A stretch of 64,000 nucleotides of DNA from Thalassotalea sp. PP2-459 (lineage in GTDB: Bacteria; Pseudomonadota; Gammaproteobacteria; Enterobacterales; Alteromonadaceae), in contig NZ_MKQD01000025.1 of assembly GCF_001913705.1 (NCBI RefSeq), forward strand, positions 1-64,000, in the 5' to 3' direction. Positions 8,873 through 17,470 of this stretch are shown piece by piece. The stretch's first letter is position 1, and every line of letters begins with the position of its first letter. Under the pieces are notes generated by a model. That model saw nothing but the letters and a program-made list of their open reading frames with translations. It was not told the DNA's origin and did no database searches. A program made the position numbers and the translations under genes.

Positions 8873-9031
8873 TCACATATTTATCTCAGTGTTTAATCTT
8901 CTCATAGTAACAAGAAACGTTCATGAAAAACATTCACTATAGTATGGTTATTCCGTCTATTTTTCTCTGTATTCCAATACATTAATATCTCATTTTTCAT
9001 CCTGAGTTCAACCCAGAAAGGAATAAAATCG

Positions 9032-10240
9032 GTGAATACTCATTTAAATAGAACAGAAAAAAATAGCCTTTTCACTTACTTTTTGCTTGCCTTCATTGCT
9101 ATGGCTGGCCTTGCCTACATTAATTTTTTACCCGGTGTAGTAAACGCATTAGCCGTTAATGTTTCTTATAGCAGTAGTGACGCAGGGCAAATCGTCGCTT
9201 CAAACAGCTATGGCGGTATATTTGGGAGTATGATCGCTATTTTTCTAGTACGTCATATCGCATGGCGCAAAGCAACATTTGCCTGTTTAGCTTTATTAGT
9301 TCTGATTGATTTAGGCACTTCTCGAATCAATGGATACTCGTTAATGTTGAGCTGGCGCTTAATGGCAGGCGTTATTGGTGGGGTTTGTACTGGTATAGTA
9401 TTTTCTGTATTAGCGCGTTTACAAAGCCCCGATCGTGCATTTGGCTTTCTGCTATTTATCCAATTCTTAATAGGTGCGCTAGTCATCGGTCTATTACCAA
9501 CTTTAGAGCCTATACTAGGCACGTATACAGTTTTCTATATTATGGCAAGCATTTCCATGATCAGTCTTCTGTTTGTACTAATAGTCCCTAAATTAACAAA
9601 GATAAAAGCAACGGATCTGCAAAATTCAGTCGGCCTTATCTTTAGTAAGTATTCAACGTTATTGTTGCTATCAATATTTCTTTATCAAACAGCGGCAAGT
9701 GCTATATATGCCTACAGCGGACTTATCGGCTTACACGCTAACATTAGTCATAACAGTACAAATATTTACATTGCAACAACAGGATTATTAGGGTTACTTG
9801 GTGCACTAATGCCGGTAATTTCAGGTAACCGCTTTGGTCGAAGGCCTCCCTTAATTATTGGAATAATTGCATCAATTACAGCTGCCGTCTTGTTAGCAAC
9901 GCTGAACACTTCATTATCATTTGTGATCGCATTAGCCTTACTGTTTTTTTCATGGCCAGCATTATTAGCATATTTACTTGCCATGACAGCACAGTTTGAT
10001 AACAGTGGCAGACTTGCCGCAATGTCTGCAGTTGCCTCTTCATTGGGTATCGCAAGCGGGCCTATGCTCGCCTCTATGTTAGTTGAGAAAAATGACTTCA
10101 ATACCATGCTCTATACCTGTGTATTGTTGTTTGTTATCAGCGGTATATTACTATACAAAACAGCGAGTAAAGCAGATAAGACGTGTAAAAAGGATCCTAT
10201 TAAGCGCCCAGAAACAAGCCCATTAACGTTAGAACAATAA
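9032..10240 (+). CDS. MFS transporter (402 aa)
   Basis: About twelve hydrophobic helices fill the protein, and an Arg-rich loop after helix 2 (VRHIAWRKATF) matches the signature region of major facilitator permeases. It lacks the long central loop of sugar porters. The start is GTG at 9032, preceded by AAAGGA at a suitable distance. The next gene begins 10 bases after the stop, so it should be the first gene of a four-gene operon (9032-11828), probably under control of the divergent LysR protein. Substrate unknown; an efflux role is possible. Confidence 0.85.
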   Translation: MNTHLNRTEKNSLFTYFLLAFIAMAGLAYINFLPGVVNALAVNVSYSSSDAGQIVASNSYGGIFGSMIAIFLVRHIAWRKATFACLALLVLIDLGTSRINGYSLMLSWRLMAGVIGGVCTGIVFSVLARLQSPDRAFGFLLFIQFLIGALVIGLLPTLEPILGTYTVFYIMASISMISLLFVLIVPKLTKIKATDLQNSVGLIFSKYSTLLLLSIFLYQTAASAIYAYSGLIGLHANISHNSTNIYIATTGLLGLLGALMPVISGNRFGRRPPLIIGIIASITAAVLLATLNTSLSFVIALALLFFSWPALLAYLLAMTAQFDNSGRLAAMSAVASSLGIASGPMLASMLVEKNDFNTMLYTCVLLFVISGILLYKTASKADKTCKKDPIKRPETSPLTLEQ

Positions 10241-10250
10241 GGATAGTAAG

Positions 10251-10808
10251 ATGTTTCGATATATATGCAATAAGATGTTGTTGGCGATGAAAAACCGATA
10301 CAACTATGATGTAAGCTATATGCAAAGCATATTGCACACTGACTTCGCTGCTTTTATTAAGTTTATGTGCTTTCAAACCATGTCATCACATAAAGGCACG
10401 CTTGCTAATGAGCTATTATATGCAGCAAGAATTCGCACTATTCTTTGGGATGATTGCGGCTCATGCACTCAGCTAATGGTAAATATGGCTCTTGAAGCTG
10501 AAATTCCAACAAGTACGATTGAAGCTATCATAATTAATGACTTAACAAGTCTGTCGGAAGAAACTGCATTAATTGTTCAGTATACTGAGAAGGTATTAAC
10601 TCATGACCCAACAGCTGATGAATTACGCGAAAAAATAATAATGCTATTGGGAAATAAAGCTCTTATAGCGATAGCCTATGCTATTAGTTCAACTCGTGTT
10701 TACCCCACATTAAAATACTCTCTAGGTTACGGAAAAGCATGCCAACAAATAAAAATAAACAGTAAATCTCTCATACCTAATTCAACTTTACAGACAATAG
10801 AGGAGTAA
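10251..10808 (+). CDS. AhpD-like / carboxymuconolactone decarboxylase-fold protein (185 aa)
   Basis: An all-helical protein with the pair Cys69-Gly-Ser-Cys72 (DDCGSCTQL) in the position typical of the AhpD/CMD fold, where the CxxC acts as a peroxidase or disulfide-reductase site. The usual downstream His is not obvious, so activity is uncertain. The Shine-Dalgarno AAGGAT stands 8 bases before the ATG, overlapping the end of the MFS gene. The next gene starts 5 bases after its stop, so translation is likely coupled. It may handle an oxidised or peroxidic compound moved by the transporter, which is inference. Confidence 0.7.
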   Translation: MFRYICNKMLLAMKNRYNYDVSYMQSILHTDFAAFIKFMCFQTMSSHKGTLANELLYAARIRTILWDDCGSCTQLMVNMALEAEIPTSTIEAIIINDLTSLSEETALIVQYTEKVLTHDPTADELREKIIMLLGNKALIAIAYAISSTRVYPTLKYSLGYGKACQQIKINSKSLIPNSTLQTIEE

Positions 10809-10813
10809 ACTAG

Positions 10814-11212
10814 ATGAAAATATCAATAATGTTTACTGCTATTTTGCTTGGGTTATTTGCCTTCGTTAATGGCGTTTTAATGACATTTAGTCCAGACACT
10901 TGGTATTGGTTAGTGCCTGGTGTACCTGATCGTGGACCATTTAACCAACACTTCATTAGAGATATTGGCATCATCTACCTATTAATTGGCATTGCCTTTA
11001 TTTACGGAGCACTTTTAAAAAAACATAGCGTTGATCTATGGGTTGTTCCCACGCTTTGGCTCACTGGTCACGCAATATTTCATATCTGGGAAGTCTATGC
11101 AGGTATTTGTAATCCAGAAGCGCTAATTGATGACTTTGCTGGTGTTATTTTCCCCGCAATGATTGCCATTGGATTAATTTACTTAACGCATAGAACGTCT
11201 AAAAATGCGTAA
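10814..11212 (+). CDS. Four-helix membrane protein of unknown function (132 aa)
   Basis: Four hydrophobic segments (starting ISIMFTAILLGLFAF, DIGIIYLLIGIAFIY, LWVVPTLWLTGHAIFHIWEVY and FAGVIFPAMIAIGLIYL) suggest an inner-membrane protein. A His is present in the third helix region (GHAIFH). AGGAG precedes the start by 8 bases. It overlaps the following SCO1-like gene by 8 bases. I do not recognise a named family. Confidence 0.6.
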   Translation: MKISIMFTAILLGLFAFVNGVLMTFSPDTWYWLVPGVPDRGPFNQHFIRDIGIIYLLIGIAFIYGALLKKHSVDLWVVPTLWLTGHAIFHIWEVYAGICNPEALIDDFAGVIFPAMIAIGLIYLTHRTSKNA

Positions 11213-11828
11213 ATGGGCATTCTTTCTTTGTTGCCTCTTTGGCATAACTGTAAGCATAATAATTGCTTCAAATTTCTCTTTAAATAAACATAGACATTAT
11301 GTTAAAAAATCAACAATTGAATGGCTAGATAACCCACGACCAATAAATACCTTTACCTTAATGTCTGACTTAGGGAAGTTCAATAACCACTCATTGGATA
11401 GACATTGGACCATAGTGTTATTTGGTTATAGTAAATGTGCAGATATATGCCCGACAAGTTTATTTCAAATGTCGTTACTTGCGCAGCAGCTTTCCGAACA
11501 AGAAGTAGCTCACCCAATAAACTTTGTTTTCGTTTCAGTAGATCATGAGCGAGTTAGTATTAAGAACTTAGGCTATTTTGTTAAATATTTTAATCCTAAC
11601 TTTGTTGGTGTTTCAGGCAGTAAACGCCAATTAACGGCATTAACTGACAGTCTGGGTATACAGTTCAACGTGTCAAAAACTGGGCAAAATTATACCGTAG
11701 CCCACTCAATATTGCTTTCAATCATTGGGCCTAAGGGAGAGCTCAGAGGAAGGTTTTCGCCAGGATTCTCTGCAGCAAACATTGCCGATGAGCTGCTACA
11801 AAAAATGGCAATATCAGCCGTGCTATAA
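11205..11828 (+). CDS. SCO1/SenC/PrrC family thioredoxin-fold protein (207 aa)
   Basis: An N-terminal membrane anchor (residues 1-22) is followed by a thioredoxin-like fold. The copper-binding residues of the family are present: Cys78 and Cys82 in KCADICPTS, and His167 in TVAHS. SCO proteins deliver copper to cytochrome c oxidase or act in redox defence. Here there is no oxidase gene nearby; the gene ends the MFS/AhpD-like/membrane-protein operon and overlaps the previous gene by 8 bases, so a redox-stress or copper role tied to that operon is more likely than oxidase assembly. Confidence 0.85.
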   Translation: MRKWAFFLCCLFGITVSIIIASNFSLNKHRHYVKKSTIEWLDNPRPINTFTLMSDLGKFNNHSLDRHWTIVLFGYSKCADICPTSLFQMSLLAQQLSEQEVAHPINFVFVSVDHERVSIKNLGYFVKYFNPNFVGVSGSKRQLTALTDSLGIQFNVSKTGQNYTVAHSILLSIIGPKGELRGRFSPGFSAANIADELLQKMAISAVL

Positions 11829-12014
11829 ATGGTCGTTAAGTGCCCTCAAGGCACAAACAAATGAAGCACATTATTTTATGCGATAGAAGTAACTACTTTT
11901 TTTTAAACGGATTAAAAGAAATATTTGCAGCTAACTGAAAGCTCCTTAGTATGTTAGAATACCCCCTTGTTAAGAGGTTCCATCACCCCTTTAATTATAG
12001 CTTTAAGGTTACAC

Positions 12015-12314
12015 ATGAAAAAAACGTTTTCTTTAGAACATGAAAAAATCAAAACACCACGTCTTGTAGACGCAATAAAATTTGAAGTAAAAAAATATTT
12101 AAAACGAGAAAGAAATAAACAGCTTCCTACTGATGCTGATTACTGGGATTTTGATTGTAAATATGGAACAACAGAAGCCACTGCCGATATGATTCATGTG
12201 TCTCAATTGAACAAATCAATTGATCATGCTGCTGATCATAATTTGAAAACCTTTTATATTGAGATTCTTGCGAAACCGGGTTATAGAACAGCGAAAAGTA
12301 GTGGCGAAGAATAA
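12015..12314 (+). CDS. DUF6172 family protein (99 aa)
   Basis: The protein starts MKKTFSLEHEKIKTPRLVDAI and contains KKYLKRERNKQLP and YWDFDCKYG, all of which match the conserved core of a small gammaproteobacterial family I recall as DUF6172. An in-frame ATG at 11967 would add 16 residues, but they do not fit the family, so ATG at 12015 is chosen. Basic and soluble, with no export signal. Function unknown; the gene stands alone. Confidence 0.7.
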   Translation: MKKTFSLEHEKIKTPRLVDAIKFEVKKYLKRERNKQLPTDADYWDFDCKYGTTEATADMIHVSQLNKSIDHAADHNLKTFYIEILAKPGYRTAKSSGEE

Positions 12315-12390
12315 CCACTACTTAAAGAAAGGTGAAACATTGACACTGTTTTCGGTTGATAAGTCGCCAAAGTATTGTCAATGTATTAAT

Positions 12391-12870
12391 TTACTGTTTT
12401 AACGTCTCATCATCAATGTTATTCCACATATCAAGATGCATGCGCCAAATACCATCAACTTTACGCCAAACGATAACATAAGCTCCACCAAACTCAACTT
12501 CCCTGCCATCTTCGTGCATTGACATCCCAGAATAATAGCCAATATCACTGGCCATATTGCCTTCAATGATTAATTCTGTTGATGTTGTTTTATGCCACTT
12601 TATTTGCCATTTACTATTCGGGTTTTTAGTCCAAAAATGGCGTATAGCATCAATGTTACTTTCAATGTTGTCATTAACATCAACAATCTTAGCTTCAGTA
12701 CTATAAAAAGCCATAATCGTTTCAATATCGCCATCAACATATGCTTGAGAGAATGCTTTTGCTTGAGCGATTATCGCCTCTCGATCAGAGGCCTTATCAT
12801 CAGCCAACGTTATAACGCTGATCAATAATAAAAGTAACATGCTCAACCCTGTTAGTAGGTTTTTCATCAT
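12391..12870 (-). CDS. Exported SnoaL/DUF4440-like protein (159 aa)
   Basis: A signal peptide (residues 1-23, ending ITLADD) precedes a NTF2-like domain of about 130 residues: AFSQAYVDGDIETIMAFYSTEAKIVD at the start and GGAYVIVWRKVDGIWRMHLDMW near the end, the typical cone-shaped fold of DUF4440/SnoaL-like proteins. These bind small molecules or act as isomerases; none can be named here. It lies 41 bases downstream of the DUF418 gene on the same strand and may be co-transcribed. Confidence 0.75.
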   Translation of the reverse strand: MMKNLLTGLSMLLLLLISVITLADDKASDREAIIAQAKAFSQAYVDGDIETIMAFYSTEAKIVDVNDNIESNIDAIRHFWTKNPNSKWQIKWHKTTSTELIIEGNMASDIGYYSGMSMHEDGREVEFGGAYVIVWRKVDGIWRMHLDMWNNIDDETLKQ

Positions 12871-12911
12871 ATACCTGCTTTTAAAAGTGTGCTTGGTGAC
12901 CTATTAAATAG

Positions 12912-14126
12912 CTATTTTTTCAATGGCTGTAGCGAATTATAGGTTAATGAACGCATAACCCATTCAAATGGTCCAAAGCGATAATGTTTCAACCAATATG
13001 TTGAGAAAACCAATTGAAATAGCCAAATAGCCAATACAACCGCGAACTGTTCAATTCGTTCAAGTGAACCATACAGACCAAACCCCCAACCATAGAAAAT
13101 AATGCAACAAATAATGGTATGTGACAAATAGTTAGTTAATGCCATTCTGCCTACATTAGTAATCGCACTTTGCAGCAGAGGTAGTATATTCAAACGAGAA
13201 AATACAAGTAAGAAGCACATATAAGAAAATGCCATTAAAATGCTGCCCCAATAATTATATTGAATACCGAGGAACATCAATTCAAATTTCCAATTTAATG
13301 CGAAATTTTGTTCAAGTTCTACAATGATCGCTATTGTTGAAATAATAAAACTTATCCCACCAGCAATTAATAATGACTTATTGGAAAAACGTTGACCAAA
13401 AAAATTCATTTTATAAAGCGCCATACCAACAAACATGAGCCCCAAAATACGAGGAATATAAAAAATGATGTTTGTTTGCATTTTTGACGCCATCATATGA
13501 CGTGAGTCCATTTGACCTAGCCACGAAGCACGATTGTTTGATAAATCTTGCTGAATATATTCAGCCGTAGGCATCCACAACGATTGCATTGCTTCAACTT
13601 CTGCTTGTTCCCAATGCGGCAGAGAGATACCCGCCAACCACATCAGTAATGAGCTTAAACCGATGAACACAAGCCCAAGAATGATCAGCGTTCTCGCTTT
13701 TAGATTTCGCCCTAAATAAGCAAACGACCCTGCAATGGCATAGGGAAATAAAATATCGCCAAACCATAGCAAATAAGCATGGGCAATACCTACCACGGCT
13801 AAAATGAACATTCTTTTATAGTGCATCTTGCTCGCGTTTCCACCTTTTTTCACTATATGATCAGCCATGAGTACTATACTACAGCCAAATAATAACGAGA
13901 ATATCGTCATGAATTTTTGGTTAGCAAAAACATGTGAAACATAGTAAACATAATAGTTAACACCTGTAAGATCGCCATATGCTGTAGGGTTACTATACGC
14001 TGAAAAAGCCATCGAAAATGCTTGAATATTCATGATCAAAATACCCAATAAAGCAACACCACGAATAAGATCAATAGCAATCAAGCGATCGCTAGTCTGT
14101 ACAGGGTGATGAGATTGAAACTCCAT
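12912..14126 (-). CDS. DUF418 family membrane protein, YeiB-like (404 aa)
   Basis: About ten transmembrane helices. The start LIAIDLIRGVALLGILIMNIQAF is the hallmark of the DUF418/YeiB family, and the C-terminal DUF418 domain (SAITNVGRMALTNYLSHTIIC ... FGPFEWVMRSLTY) is complete. Homologues are inner-membrane proteins of unknown function, related to acyltransferase-3-like permeases. It lies 131 bases downstream of the sigma-factor gene on the same strand, so it may belong to that regulon, but the gap argues against tight coupling. Confidence 0.88.
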   Translation of the reverse strand: MEFQSHHPVQTSDRLIAIDLIRGVALLGILIMNIQAFSMAFSAYSNPTAYGDLTGVNYYVYYVSHVFANQKFMTIFSLLFGCSIVLMADHIVKKGGNASKMHYKRMFILAVVGIAHAYLLWFGDILFPYAIAGSFAYLGRNLKARTLIILGLVFIGLSSLLMWLAGISLPHWEQAEVEAMQSLWMPTAEYIQQDLSNNRASWLGQMDSRHMMASKMQTNIIFYIPRILGLMFVGMALYKMNFFGQRFSNKSLLIAGGISFIISTIAIIVELEQNFALNWKFELMFLGIQYNYWGSILMAFSYMCFLLVFSRLNILPLLQSAITNVGRMALTNYLSHTIICCIIFYGWGFGLYGSLERIEQFAVVLAIWLFQLVFSTYWLKHYRFGPFEWVMRSLTYNSLQPLKK

Positions 14127-14257
14127 GTAGTCCTCTTATTTTTATTTACATCTATATCAAAAGACATAATAATGAAATATAAGAAAAATTTCTGATATTT
14201 CTTGTTCTTTTTTTGAAATAAAATGTAAAAAATTGTCAAATACTGGCTGATTAAGAA

Positions 14258-15418
14258 TTAAAAAAAATATTGAAAACGACCACTGTTATATAGGCCATAT
14301 AATAAGCCTAATGTTCCCCCGCCTAAGCCAAGCACCCAACCTAACTTATTACCCCATTGACTCAACTTCAGCAAGGTTGCACTTTTTTTGCTATTGAGAG
14401 CTTGTTGACACAAATTAGCATGTGTTATTTTATTAGCGGCAGTTATATTTATGTATAGGCCAAATAAGAAAACAATATAGGTTACTACTGGCATTACCCA
14501 ACCTTGAGTAAAACTGTAACTTAGCGCAAAGAATAAACAGGTAATGGCGATTACCGCATTACTTTTATGCTTTATTTGATTAAGCTTTTGTACATCCTCT
14601 TCATTTTCAATATGCTTTTTCATATAGTTCATCATTAGTGTGTTGGTAAGAACAGCAATAATGCCGCCTAAAGCTGCGCCACCCAAGCTAAGTAAAAACT
14701 TACTAAACCAATGACTTTGCTTAGTTGCAACAGCCATGGTGAAAGTGCTAGCAGCAACTGGTGCTGAAGCGGTTGCGGCAAGAGCAAACATAGACACTAA
14801 ACCTATGGGCGCAGTAGCGAAAATAACCTCACCATATTTTGCAAGAACATCAGACTTAAATTGCAGTCGAACGCGTTGCAAACGTTTACGAACTGTTGAT
14901 TCAGTGAGCCCTAACAGCTTAGCTACCGCTTTACTGTTATGTTCCTCACGGTAGTAAAGTAAAACTATTTCACGGCTTTCATCCGGCAGTTGATCAAGTA
15001 AATGACAAATAAGGTCACTTTGCTGCTGTTTGATGAGTACGGTATCCATTTGGTGTTGCTCATCACAAACCTTGTCTAACAAAATGTCTAAGCCATCTTC
15101 ATCTGGATGTACCTGACGATTAATTTTGTTATCTCTGACAAAATTAATCGCGGTATAGCGTGTAATTTGGCGGATCCACGGCAGTACACTATCATTATTT
15201 TTTAATTGGTTAATTTGCTGCCATACTTTAATAAACACCAATTGGCTAACATCGTGGCTGTCTTGTATATTTTTAGTTATATTCAAAGCGATAGCTGAAA
15301 CAGTATTGGCAATCTTACTTACTAAAGATTGAAAAGCAGCTTTGTCTCCACGTTTAGCCCGGTCAACATAATAGTTTAGCTCGTTCGTTAGATCTGAATG
15401 GTAACTTTTAGCACTCAT
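14258..15418 (-). CDS. ECF sigma factor with membrane C-terminal domain (386 aa)
   Basis: Residues about 20-190 carry sigma-70 region 2 (LALNITKNIQDSHDVSQLVFIKVWQQ) and region 4 (DQLPDESREIVLLYYREEHNSKAVAKLLGLTESTVRKRL). Residues about 200-386 add four or more membrane segments (ATAPIGLVSMFALAATAS, LLSLGGAALGGIIAVLTNTL, AVIAITCLFFALSY, VVTYIVFLFGLYINI), about twice the usual ECF length. The start ATG at 15418 overlaps the upstream stop as ATGA and has GAGG seven bases upstream; the ATG at 15424 has GAGG too close. Coupled translation with the exported hydrolase. The fused membrane part may replace a separate anti-sigma factor (inference). Confidence 0.85.
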   Translation of the reverse strand: MSAKSYHSDLTNELNYYVDRAKRGDKAAFQSLVSKIANTVSAIALNITKNIQDSHDVSQLVFIKVWQQINQLKNNDSVLPWIRQITRYTAINFVRDNKINRQVHPDEDGLDILLDKVCDEQHQMDTVLIKQQQSDLICHLLDQLPDESREIVLLYYREEHNSKAVAKLLGLTESTVRKRLQRVRLQFKSDVLAKYGEVIFATAPIGLVSMFALAATASAPVAASTFTMAVATKQSHWFSKFLLSLGGAALGGIIAVLTNTLMMNYMKKHIENEEDVQKLNQIKHKSNAVIAITCLFFALSYSFTQGWVMPVVTYIVFLFGLYINITAANKITHANLCQQALNSKKSATLLKLSQWGNKLGWVLGLGGGTLGLLYGLYNSGRFQYFF

Positions 15419-16293
15419 TTCCATGCCTCAACTTGCTTGATTATCGTTTGCACTAACCATTTCGGCTCATCCCACATTAAAAAATGACTCCCGTTATTAT
15501 TCATAATAAGCGTGGCTTGAGAAGCCAGTGACAATTGCGCAGCATATAGCTTTTTTATCGATATTTGCTGTGCCTTTTCGGTAAAGCCGCCTGCAGCACC
15601 TATTAATAATACCGGTGCTTGAAGTTTATCAAGTTTTTTGCGCAAATCAGTAGTCATCACAGAATAAATAGCACTACCTGCTGTGATAGGATCTGACTCC
15701 CCTGCCATATCAATTATATGCTGATATTTACGCTTTAACTTCGTTTGAATACTGATGCCTTGCTTTGTCATGCTCTTAATTTGTGCTGGCGTTGCACGTT
15801 GGTACATGCCTTTTGCTGAAGTCGCTTGATACGAAAGATCTTCAACTGTTGTTTCATTACTTCTTGTAAACACTGGACCAATAAATGGCAAGCCATCGAC
15901 GGAAATAGCACCACCAAGCTCTATATCTTTAACTAACGCTAGTTGGAATGACATTAATCCTCCCATACTATGGCCAATCATAATAGGTTTTTGTAGCTTA
16001 TTGTTAGTGATGTATCCCTTTATTTCTTGGATAGCCTGCGGATAAATAGCATCTGCTTTACTACAGGCTTTATTTTTACCAAAGCCTGCTATCGCTAATT
16101 GATGTACTTGGTATTGCTTTGAAAGAGCCTGAGTAATCTCTTGCCAAACTGTTTCATCACTAACAAAGCCAGGCAACAATAATATCGGCTGACCAGTACC
16201 TGATATTTTAGAGACAATGCACGTGCCTGCATTCGCATTCGATGCTGATACGCTAAGTAACAAGGTAAGTAAAAATAATAAAATAGGTTTCAT
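15415..16293 (-). CDS. Exported alpha/beta hydrolase (292 aa)
   Basis: A signal peptide (residues 1-22, ending SNANA) precedes an alpha/beta-hydrolase fold. The nucleophile elbow is GHSMGG at about residues 107-112, with Ser as nucleophile; the late NNNGSHFLMWDEP supplies the catalytic His, and an Asp is expected around the ITAGSAIY or LLIGA region. Substrate unknown (esterase or lipase type). It is the first gene of a unit with the membrane sigma factor, overlapping it by four bases, so envelope stress or envelope lipid turnover is a fair guess. Confidence 0.85.
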   Translation of the reverse strand: MKPILLFLLTLLLSVSASNANAGTCIVSKISGTGQPILLLPGFVSDETVWQEITQALSKQYQVHQLAIAGFGKNKACSKADAIYPQAIQEIKGYITNNKLQKPIMIGHSMGGLMSFQLALVKDIELGGAISVDGLPFIGPVFTRSNETTVEDLSYQATSAKGMYQRATPAQIKSMTKQGISIQTKLKRKYQHIIDMAGESDPITAGSAIYSVMTTDLRKKLDKLQAPVLLIGAAGGFTEKAQQISIKKLYAAQLSLASQATLIMNNNGSHFLMWDEPKWLVQTIIKQVEAWK

Positions 16294-16450
16294 GGGTTTT
16301 CTCTTTATTGATTAAGTTACTTACAAAGTCACGGTGAAATGAAAAAGTGTGACAAATTTTTTATGATTATTTTTTAATTAAGGGAGATTTGAAGGTTCAG
16401 CGTTTATTGAGACAGTAAAGTAGATAATCAACCTCAGTTGTTGCAGTTAA

Positions 16451-16480
16451 AGCGCATACAAAGTGAAGTAGCATGTGGCT
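16451..16480. repeat. Partial third copy of the 90-bp repeat
   Basis: CAAAGTGAAGTAGCATGTGG (16459-16478) matches the ends of the repeats at 20281-20370 and 20836-20925. The rest of the 16294-16483 stretch shows nothing recognisable. Confidence 0.5.
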
Positions 16481-16483
16481 ATG

Positions 16484-16522
16484 GGTTAATGGGGTCAGGG
16501 TTAATGGGGTCAGGTACATTTA
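16484..16522. repeat. Left inverted repeat (GGGGTCAGGTAC type), tandem doubled
   Basis: GGTTAATGGGGTCAG occurs twice in tandem (16484-16498, 16499-16513) and continues GTACATTTA. It is inverted relative to 16782-16807, and the same word recurs at 19271-19347. Such sequences often flank REP-like mobile or IS200-type elements in this group; no transposase lies here. Confidence 0.75.
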
Positions 16523-16557
16523 ACTTGTGATCCCACTTTACTTTTTTCAGATATTAA

Positions 16558-16780
16558 AAATATGATAAGAAACTTAAGTCCAAATTAACAATGTAACTCT
16601 TACTGATAGTACTAGAAGTAAGCCCTTCAAATAGCTTTTATCAAAAACATCTGGAATTTAAAAACACTATAAATATTGATCAGGCATTAAAAAGTTAAGA
16701 TAAGACTCACTAACAATTTTTTTTAATATACTTTCTTAAGTATTAATTAACCAGACTCCAATAGCTTGACCTGCGCTGGA
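16558..16780 (-). pseudogene. Decayed copy of the bacteriocin-immunity cassette
   Basis: Reading along the plus strand, 16558-16780 aligns with 19446-19668 almost end to end, with many substitutions and few indels. It covers all of the putative immunity gene and the last codons of the bacteriocin gene. On the minus strand the final codons still read AGQAIGVWLIN, against AGQAIGDWLFN in the intact copy, while the immunity start codon and reading frame are lost. The rest of the bacteriocin gene is missing, cut at the right inverted repeat. Confidence 0.75.
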
Positions 16781-16781
16781 A

Positions 16782-16807
16782 TTAAATTGTACCTGACCCT
16801 ATTAACC
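16782..16807. repeat. Right inverted repeat (GGGGTCAGGTAC type)
   Basis: TAAATTGTACCTGACCCTAT and the next bases are the reverse complement of the left repeat at 16499-16522 with one change. The two arms enclose the decayed cassette, giving an element of about 310 bp. Confidence 0.75.
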
Positions 16808-16923
16808 TTTTTTTCGCACTTAAGCGTATCCCTAAATACTTTAATACAAATAAATGCTTGAATAATCATTAAGAACTAGCGTAATTTACCGTTTGAATTA
16901 TCAAATAACTTTTTAAGGATTTT

Positions 16924-17394
16924 ATGACTAATAAACAGAGAGTAGCCTCAACATTACTGACAGACGCTGAAAAACAAGAAATAATGAATACAACTTCCAG
17001 TGTCGTAACTAAAATTTTTGAAGCCTCTAACAATAGACAATATTTAAAGGGACTAGACTATTACTCAAATACGAGTGATGCGTTTTTTATAAGTGGTGGT
17101 TCGATAAAATCACTCGATGAACTGAAAGCGTCCTACGAAATAGCAGGAGCTGCCGTAGAAGATCTTCACAATGATATACTTGACTGGAACGTTAACGTGT
17201 TGAGTGCTGATTTGGTTTCTTTTACATTACTTGTAAAGCTGCGATTGAAATTAAAAGGTATTAAAGAATATACCGGACAAATTTTTTGGTCAGCTGTTTT
17301 AAAGAAAACTGATAATCAATGGCTTGTTGTACAAAGTCACGAATCATGGCTAAATGCCGGAGAAATGTCACAAGCATTAACGATTAAAGAATAA
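16924..17394 (+). CDS. NTF2/SnoaL-like protein (156 aa)
   Basis: A soluble protein with the NTF2-like layout: an N-terminal helix pair (LTDAEKQEIMNTTSSVVTKIF), a central DAFFISGGSIKSLDEL, and C-terminal strands ending KKTDNQWLVVQSHESWLN, typical of DUF4440/SnoaL-like domains. No signal peptide. TTTTAAGGATTTTATG gives a good Shine-Dalgarno sequence. It lies 117 bases right of the inverted-repeat element and may be part of the accessory region. Function unknown. Confidence 0.7.
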   Translation: MTNKQRVASTLLTDAEKQEIMNTTSSVVTKIFEASNNRQYLKGLDYYSNTSDAFFISGGSIKSLDELKASYEIAGAAVEDLHNDILDWNVNVLSADLVSFTLLVKLRLKLKGIKEYTGQIFWSAVLKKTDNQWLVVQSHESWLNAGEMSQALTIKE

Positions 17395-17470
17395 GTTTTT
17401 CAGCGTTAAAATTTACCCAGAAGTCGAATACCATCAAAATAAAACAGCTAGTTTTTAGTATTAAAATAGT

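Noticed and set aside
11205-11828. Cytochrome oxidase assembly role for the SCO1-like protein
   Set aside because: No oxidase or heme-assembly genes are in the neighbourhood; only the family is supported.
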